A DNA stretch of 64,000 nucleotides, from the NCBI GenBank assembly GCA_947494675.1, contig CANLVP010000003.1, forward strand, positions 62,001 to 126,000, in the 5' to 3' direction. Below the pieces are notes generated by a model. It did no database searches. It was not told the DNA's origin and was given only the letters and a program-made list of their open reading frames with translations. The translations under genes and the position numbers were made by a program. The stretch is from an uncultured Paracoccaceae bacterium. Lineage in GTDB: Bacteria; Pseudomonadota; Alphaproteobacteria; Rhodobacterales; Rhodobacteraceae. This document shows, in pieces, positions 59,262 through 64,000 of this stretch; positions within the stretch are counted from its first letter, which is position 1, and each line of letters starts with the position of its first letter.

Positions 59262-59749
59262 TCGGCGCTATCGCGCTCTGCGACATGCAATGCGATTTGC
59301 TCGGCCATGAACTTGGCCGCGCCAGCGCCGGTGATGCCACCAATTCCAACTCGACGGCCAAAGCGCCACCACACCCCCGGACACCACGACCGGGGCTGAG
59401 GTGTTTTGGTCATCAAGGTAAAGCCTGTTGACGGTTTGACCGAAAGCGCACCGCGATTGACGCCCAGCACATTGTCCAAATCCGCCAGCACAAGCCCGGT
59501 GGAAGTGACGATCTGATCAGCAGTCAGCAGCACCTCGACCCCGGCGGCAGCGCGCATCCGCTCTGCCGCCCAAAAACAGGCGCAGGCCATCACGAGCATG
59601 ATGGCCGCAGCACCAACGCCGGCAAAGCTGTCAAAGATCAGGTAGATCAGCAACGCGCCCAGCCCATAGAGAACCACAAGCCCCAGGCCGCGCCGCGCTG
59701 GCGCGACGGGCACACGGGCATAAATGCCGTCTTCATCTGGCTGGAACAT
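59258..59749 (-). CDS. Hypothetical membrane protein
   Basis: A 163-residue protein with two membrane helices (about 23-41 and 46-64), then a soluble C-terminal region (VLLTADQIVTSTGLVLADLDNV) that resembles a small PH-like beta fold. Function unknown. It converges on the Tad genes. Confidence 0.72.
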   Translation of the reverse strand: MFQPDEDGIYARVPVAPARRGLGLVVLYGLGALLIYLIFDSFAGVGAAAIMLVMACACFWAAERMRAAAGVEVLLTADQIVTSTGLVLADLDNVLGVNRGALSVKPSTGFTLMTKTPQPRSWCPGVWWRFGRRVGIGGITGAGAAKFMAEQIALHVAERDSAD

Positions 59750-59808
59750 CGGCCACCTTTCGCAATTGTTGCGCAGGCTTTACGCGAGCCGCCCCGCAAA
59801 CGCCAGTG

Positions 59809-60753
59809 TCAGCGCGGTGGCACGACCTCATACCCCTGCTCTTCGGGTTCATCGTCGATCATCTCGGACGGGAAACCGGGGGCCGTGATATCAAGGCCTG
59901 TCGCATCTTCCAGACGGCGGATGATGTCGTCGGATTGGGCGCGTGGGCCATAGCGTTCGATACCATCCTCAAAGATCGACACCATCAGGGGGCTGATCTC
60001 AAGCGGGACATCGTGAGCCTTGGCGATGTCATCAAACAGGCCAATGTCCTTTTTCACCAGATCCATGGTGAAGTTGATGTCACGGCAACCGTTCAGGATC
60101 ATCTGGCTTTCGGTTTCATGCACGAATGAGGTGCCAGAGCTGATCTTGATCGCCTCATAGGTGGTGGCCAGATCAAGGCCCGCCGCCTTCATGGTCACAA
60201 GCGCCTCACACAGTGTCAAAAGGTTGGCGGTGGCCAGATAGTTGGTCATGACCTTCAGCTTGCTGGCCGTGCCCATCTCACCTGTATGCAAAACGCGGCG
60301 GCCCAACGTCGTCAGCAGCGGCAAGACCCGTTCAAAGGTGGCGCGATCGCAGCCTGCAAAGATGCTGATGTTGCCGGTATCGGCACGGTGACAACCACCA
60401 GACACGGGGCATTCGACTGCCGCACCGCCCTTTGCGGTGACCATCGCGCCAAGGCGGGCCACGTCTTCGGCGTCAGTGGTGGACATTTCCATCCAGATTT
60501 TGCCAGGACCGACATGGGGGATCATTTCTGTCACCACAGCCTCGCAGGCGGCGGGTGACGGCAGGCAGGTAACAACCGCCTCGCAGTCGCGCATCAGGGC
60601 CGCAGGCCCCTCGCCCGCGACGGCACCCCGGTCGGTAAAGACCTTTACCAAGGCAGGATCCAGATCATAGACCACCAGATCATGCCCGTTGCGCAAAAGG
60701 CTTCCTGCCAGCTTTGCGCCGACGTTGCCCAGACCGATAAACCCGACTTTCAT
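59809..60753 (-). CDS. 3-hydroxyisobutyrate dehydrogenase-family oxidoreductase
   Basis: A 314-residue beta-hydroxyacid dehydrogenase. The N-terminal GFIGLGNVGAKLA Rossmann motif, the substrate loop CPVSGGCHRADTG near residue 119 and the catalytic lysine region KVMTNYL near 171 are present. Substrates may be 3-hydroxyisobutyrate, tartronate semialdehyde or threonate. It lies on the same strand as, and ahead of the direction from, the TetR gene (92 bases between them). Confidence 0.88.
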   Translation of the reverse strand: MKVGFIGLGNVGAKLAGSLLRNGHDLVVYDLDPALVKVFTDRGAVAGEGPAALMRDCEAVVTCLPSPAACEAVVTEMIPHVGPGKIWMEMSTTDAEDVARLGAMVTAKGGAAVECPVSGGCHRADTGNISIFAGCDRATFERVLPLLTTLGRRVLHTGEMGTASKLKVMTNYLATANLLTLCEALVTMKAAGLDLATTYEAIKISSGTSFVHETESQMILNGCRDINFTMDLVKKDIGLFDDIAKAHDVPLEISPLMVSIFEDGIERYGPRAQSDDIIRRLEDATGLDITAPGFPSEMIDDEPEEQGYEVVPPR

Positions 60754-60845
60754 GTCGCGCCCCTTTTCGTTGTTTGTTGTTGTGAAGTTGTGATCAACCG
60801 CCCGGTCAATCGCGTCTGATTGCGACCCTTTTCAGCGGCTTGTGG

Positions 60846-61433
60846 TCAAGCGGCGACAGCCTTGCTGACAAGTTCCACGTAAATCGCCTGAACGGTATCG
60901 ATGTCCAGACGGCCCTGCGGGTCGTACCAATTTGTTATGCCGGTCAAAAGCGCAATCAGCCCAAGCGTCGTGACCCGCGTATCCGTCACGACAAAATCAC
61001 CATTGGCGACGCCGGTTTTCAGGATCGTTTCAAGCTGATCTTCGTAGCTGCGGCGCATCGCTTCGATCTTTGCAAAGTTTTCTTCGTTCAGGTTGCGCAA
61101 TTCCATGTAGGAAACAAAAACCTGATCGCGGCGCGGCAGGTGAAACTGAATGTGAAAGCGGGTAAAGCGTTCGAGTGCGGCAGGCGCATCACCGCTCAGG
61201 TCCACTTGGGCCGCGGCCTCAAGCAGCTCTTTCATGTGGCTTTCCATCAGATCAAAAAGCAGCGACTGCTTGTCGTTGATATAATTGTAAAGTGCGCCCG
61301 CCTGAACGCCCACTTCGGCCGCGATTTGCCGCATAGAGACCGCCGCACAGCCATAGCGCGCAATCAGCCGCAAGGCCGCAGCGCGGACCTTGGGGCCGGT
61401 GATCTCTGAATGTGAGCCTTGTTTGCGCGCCAT
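60846..61433 (-). CDS. TetR/AcrR-family transcriptional regulator
   Basis: A 195-residue repressor with an N-terminal helix-turn-helix (about 14-60; SMRQIAAEVGVQAGALYNYINDK) and a helical ligand-binding C-terminus. The palindrome GAACG-GG-CGTTC sits 14 bases before its start, consistent with autoregulation. The dehydrogenase gene downstream on the same strand may be a target; the ligand is unknown. Confidence 0.9.
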   Translation of the reverse strand: MARKQGSHSEITGPKVRAAALRLIARYGCAAVSMRQIAAEVGVQAGALYNYINDKQSLLFDLMESHMKELLEAAAQVDLSGDAPAALERFTRFHIQFHLPRRDQVFVSYMELRNLNEENFAKIEAMRRSYEDQLETILKTGVANGDFVVTDTRVTTLGLIALLTGITNWYDPQGRLDIDTVQAIYVELVSKAVAA

Positions 61434-61446
61434 GCCGCATTTAACT

Positions 61447-61458
61447 GAACGGGCGTTC
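61447..61458. promoter_or_regulatory. Candidate TetR operator
   Basis: GAACG and CGTTC form a perfect five-base inverted repeat two bases apart, 14 bases upstream of the TetR start. Such half-sites are common for TetR-family repressors. Confidence 0.45.
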
Positions 61459-61533
61459 GATTGAAAACCCCTGTCGGTGCTCTTTCCTCGGCTGGGGCGC
61501 GGGACTATGGTCAGGCAGAGCAGAAAGTAAGCG

Positions 61534-61830
61534 ATGCGCGTGCGAGCAATCCTTTGTTTGACCTTGATGATGGCCGGGGCCTGTGCCCCGTTTCCGGCGT
61601 TGGAAAACAGGGTGAGCGCGGATGCCGCCCGCGCCGATTTTCCGCAATTGGTGCCGCTTGCGCCCGTCCTGGCCGCCGCATCGTCACAGGCGGAAACAAC
61701 ACCACCTGCCGCCGTGGATGACAGGGTCGCCGCCCTTCAGGCGCGTGCAGCAGCCTTGCGCGGTGCGGTGGTTGATCCTGCAACGCGGTCGCGGATGCAG
61801 GACGGGATCGAAACCGCCCCGTTGCGGTAG
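61534..61830 (+). CDS. Small lipoprotein, unknown
   Basis: A 98-residue protein with a lipoprotein signal (LTLMMAGAC, lipid cysteine near residue 17) and an Ala-rich mature part with a short coiled-coil-like segment (DDRVAALQARAAALRGAVV). No family assigned. It precedes hom by 53 bases on the same strand. Confidence 0.72.
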   Translation: MRVRAILCLTLMMAGACAPFPALENRVSADAARADFPQLVPLAPVLAAASSQAETTPPAAVDDRVAALQARAAALRGAVVDPATRSRMQDGIETAPLR

Positions 61831-61883
61831 CCCCCCCTTTTCGCTAACGAGACCCCGACAGACATTCAGCCCCGGAGACCCAC

Positions 61884-63170
61884 ATGACGAAACCACTGCG
61901 CCTTGGCATTGCAGGACTTGGCACCGTTGGTGTGGGGGTCGTGAAAATCGTGCAACAGCAGGCTGATCTTTTGGCCCGTCGCGCGGGGCGGGCTGTGGAA
62001 ATCACCACCGTGACCGCGCGGTCCAAAGACAAGGACCGCGGCGTTGATCTGTCGGGCTACGCTTGGGAAGACGACGCCGTTGCGGTTGCGACGCGCGACG
62101 ATGTGGACGTCTTTGTCGAATTGATCGGCGGCGATGAAGGCCCCGCCAAAGACGCCACAGAGGCCGCCTTGAAGGCAGGCAAGGACGTCGTGACCGCCAA
62201 CAAAGCGATGCTCGCCATCCATGGTCAGGCGCTGGCAGAACTGGCTGAGGGCGAAGGCCGCTTGATCCGGTATGAGGCCGCTGTAGCAGGCGGCATCCCG
62301 GTTGTGAAGGCGCTGACCGAGGGCCTTGCGGGCAATGAAATCACCCGGATCATGGGCGTGATGAACGGCAGTTGTAACTACATCCTGACGCGGATGCAGG
62401 ATGCGGGGCTCAGCTATCAAGAGGTCTTTGACGAGGCCAACGCCTTGGGCTTTCTTGAGGCCGACCCAGAGCTGGACGTAGGCGGGATTGATGCCGGTCA
62501 CAAGCTGGCCATCCTGTCGTCGATTGCCTTTGGCAGTCAGGTCGATTTCGCCTCAATCGCGCTGGAAGGGATCGGGTCTGTGACGATTGAGGACATCAAT
62601 CGGGCCGCCGATATGGGCTATAAGATCAAGCTTTTGGGTGTGGCGCAGATGACGGGGCGCGGGCTGGAACAGCGCATGTCGCCCTGTCTGGTGCCTGCCA
62701 GTTCGCCGCTTGGGCAGTTGCAAGGCGGCACCAATATGGTTGTGCTCGAAGGTGACGCCGTCAGCCAGATCGTGCTACGCGGTCCCGGCGCGGGCGAAGG
62801 TCCAACGGCCAGTGCGGTAATGGGCGATGTCATGGATATCGCGCGCGGAACGCGTGGGACAGTCTTTGGCCAGCCCGCCGCCGGTTTGCGCAAAGTGCGT
62901 GCGGCCCAAGGATCGGTCGCTGCACCCTATTATCTGCGCCTGCAATTGATCGACAAACCCGGTGCCTTGGCCAAGATCGCGACGGTGCTGGGCGATGCGG
63001 GCATATCCATCGACCGGATGCGCCAATACGATCACCCGGATGCCGCCGCTCCGGTGTTGATCGTCACCCATAAAACGACGCGTGCTGCACTGGATGAGGC
63101 GATTGCCGCCTTTGGTGGCACGGGCGTTGTAGCCAGCGATCCCGTCGCCATACGAATCGAAGCGGTCTAG
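61884..63170 (+). CDS. hom: Homoserine dehydrogenase
   Basis: A 428-residue enzyme reducing aspartate semialdehyde to homoserine, the branch to threonine and methionine. The nucleotide motif GIAGLGTVGVGVV opens it, the catalytic region GGIPVVKALTEGLAG and GVMNGSCNYILTRM follow (about 134-170), and an ACT domain (about 350-425) is present, suggesting feedback by threonine. hom-glpX adjacency is usual in Rhodobacterales. Confidence 0.96.
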   Translation: MTKPLRLGIAGLGTVGVGVVKIVQQQADLLARRAGRAVEITTVTARSKDKDRGVDLSGYAWEDDAVAVATRDDVDVFVELIGGDEGPAKDATEAALKAGKDVVTANKAMLAIHGQALAELAEGEGRLIRYEAAVAGGIPVVKALTEGLAGNEITRIMGVMNGSCNYILTRMQDAGLSYQEVFDEANALGFLEADPELDVGGIDAGHKLAILSSIAFGSQVDFASIALEGIGSVTIEDINRAADMGYKIKLLGVAQMTGRGLEQRMSPCLVPASSPLGQLQGGTNMVVLEGDAVSQIVLRGPGAGEGPTASAVMGDVMDIARGTRGTVFGQPAAGLRKVRAAQGSVAAPYYLRLQLIDKPGALAKIATVLGDAGISIDRMRQYDHPDAAAPVLIVTHKTTRAALDEAIAAFGGTGVVASDPVAIRIEAV

Positions 63171-63191
63171 GCCGAGCGCTCTTTTTGCGGC

Positions 63192-63219
63192 CTAAACCGG
63201 GTCCTTTGGCCGGGTTTAG
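63192..63219 (+). other. Hairpin between hom and glpX
   Basis: ctaaaccgg and ccgggtttag form a nine-pair stem with a one-base bulge. No T run follows, so it may slow rather than stop transcription. Confidence 0.4.
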
Positions 63220-63287
63220 CGCAAACAGGCTTGAGCTTCCGACCGTGGGAAGGTTTAGGTCAGGCAACTTTTCCAAGGAGCCTGATG

Positions 63288-64000
63288 ATGGCCAAAGCCC
63301 CCGATTTTAATGACCGCAACCTTTCGCTGGGCCTCGCCCGCGTTTCCGAAGCTGCCGCAATTGCCTGTGCGTCCCTGATCGGGCGCGGCGATGAAAAGGC
63401 CGCCGATCAAGCCGCTGTGGATGCCATGCGCACCCAGCTGAACCGGCTTGATATCGCAGGCGTCGTGGTCATCGGCGAAGGCGAGCGTGACGAGGCCCCG
63501 ATGCTGTTCATCGGCGAAGAGGTTGGCACCGGCAAAGGCCCCGGTGTGGACATCGCGCTTGATCCGCTAGAAGGCACCACGCTCACAGCGAAAGACATGC
63601 CCAACGCTTTGGCCGTGATCGCGATGGGCCCGCGCGGATCGATGCTGCACGCGCCCGACGTTTACATGGACAAGCTTGCGATTGGTCCGGGCTTTAAGAC
63701 CGGCGTTGTGACGCTGTCGATGTCCCCTGCTGAACGCGTCAGCGCATTGGCCGCGGCAAAGGGATGTTCGACCGAAGATATCACCGTCTGCGTGCTGGAA
63801 CGCCCCCGGCATGAGGACATGATTGCGGAGCTGCGCAGCACGGGTGCCGCGATCCGTTTGATCACCGACGGCGATGTGGCTGGCGTGATGCACTGCGCGG
63901 AACCTGCCAAGACCGGCATCGACATGTACATGGGTTCTGGTGGGGCGCCCGAAGGCGTGCTTGCGGCAGCGGCGCTCAAGTGCATGGGTGGTCAGATTTT
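63288..64000 (+). CDS. glpX: Class II fructose-1,6-bisphosphatase (3' partial)
   Basis: The first 237 residues of GlpX, which removes the 1-phosphate in gluconeogenesis and, in some bacteria, from sedoheptulose bisphosphate. GEGERDEAPML (63-73) and DPLEGT (92-97) are the metal and phosphate sites. ATG at 63288 is chosen over the one at 63285 because AAGGAG lies seven bases upstream. The gene runs off the window, and is missing from the ORF track for that reason. Confidence 0.95.
   Translation, partial: MAKAPDFNDRNLSLGLARVSEAAAIACASLIGRGDEKAADQAAVDAMRTQLNRLDIAGVVVIGEGERDEAPMLFIGEEVGTGKGPGVDIALDPLEGTTLTAKDMPNALAVIAMGPRGSMLHAPDVYMDKLAIGPGFKTGVVTLSMSPAERVSALAAAKGCSTEDITVCVLERPRHEDMIAELRSTGAAIRLITDGDVAGVMHCAEPAKTGIDMYMGSGGAPEGVLAAAALKCMGGQI

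Overview
The window is a gene-dense, GC-rich chromosomal segment of an alphaproteobacterium, most likely a marine member of the Rhodobacterales (Roseobacter group). The evidence for this is: CarD next to a 7Fe ferredoxin; a SUV3-like helicase coupled to an S4 protein; a RibB with a degenerate GTP-cyclohydrolase domain; an HlyU-family protein; MmcB; a tRNA-His with an A73 discriminator; sarcosine oxidase soxBDAG; and the hom-glpX pair. No phage, IS element, CRISPR array or plasmid gene was seen. Most starts are ATG, with several GTG starts and two TTG starts supported by the Shine-Dalgarno sequence or by overlap with the upstream stop.

Layout. 1-1.3 kb: the 3' part of an AlkB-type membrane hydroxylase and a small secreted protein. 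1.3-4.2 kb: xseA and purD, transcribed divergently. 4.2-9.0 kb (minus): TPR protein, SUV3-like helicase, S4 protein, fdxA and carD. 9.1-13.9 kb (plus): SCP2-like protein, alpha/beta hydrolase, MBL exonuclease, ATP-dependent DNA ligase and a PDC-lactonase-like amidohydrolase, followed by an M3 peptidase (to 15.8 kb). 15.8-22.1 kb: PPOX flavoprotein, GNAT, Gmad2/LysM protein, DUF4389 protein, Gfo/Idh/MocA oxidoreductase, ankyrin protein, rpoH and an RluD-type pseudouridine synthase.

22.1-29.9 kb looks like one sensing, uptake and processing unit: a TctD/TctE-like two-component system with an orphan periplasmic binding protein, then the divergent tctCBA tripartite transporter followed by an AtuA-family protein and a DUF4387 protein. 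29.9-32.5 kb holds tRNA-His, a GNAT, small ORFs, mmcB with a candidate SOS box, a structured ncRNA that may be 6S RNA, and a secreted protein.

32.5-42.1 kb is the riboflavin/nusB/nrdR cluster on the minus strand, split by a three-gene capsule block on the plus strand (kpsS, a Wza/KpsD-like lipoprotein, kpsC). 42.3-48.9 kb: yjbQ, a dienelactone hydrolase, an HlyU-family protein, rpoD and dnaG. 49.0-54.0 kb: the soxBDAG sarcosine oxidase operon. 54.1-64.0 kb: a YcxB-like membrane protein, twin hairpin repeats, a glutamate dehydrogenase, three Tad-type pseudopilin genes, a hydroxyacid dehydrogenase, a TetR regulator, a small lipoprotein, hom and the start of glpX.

Non-coding features of note are a pair of related ATGCA-rich intergenic repeats 12 kb apart, twin terminator-like hairpins beside the glutamate dehydrogenase gene, a 27-bp tandem repeat over a stop codon, and several candidate regulatory sites. 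All were read by eye. Family names rest on motif recognition, not on searches.
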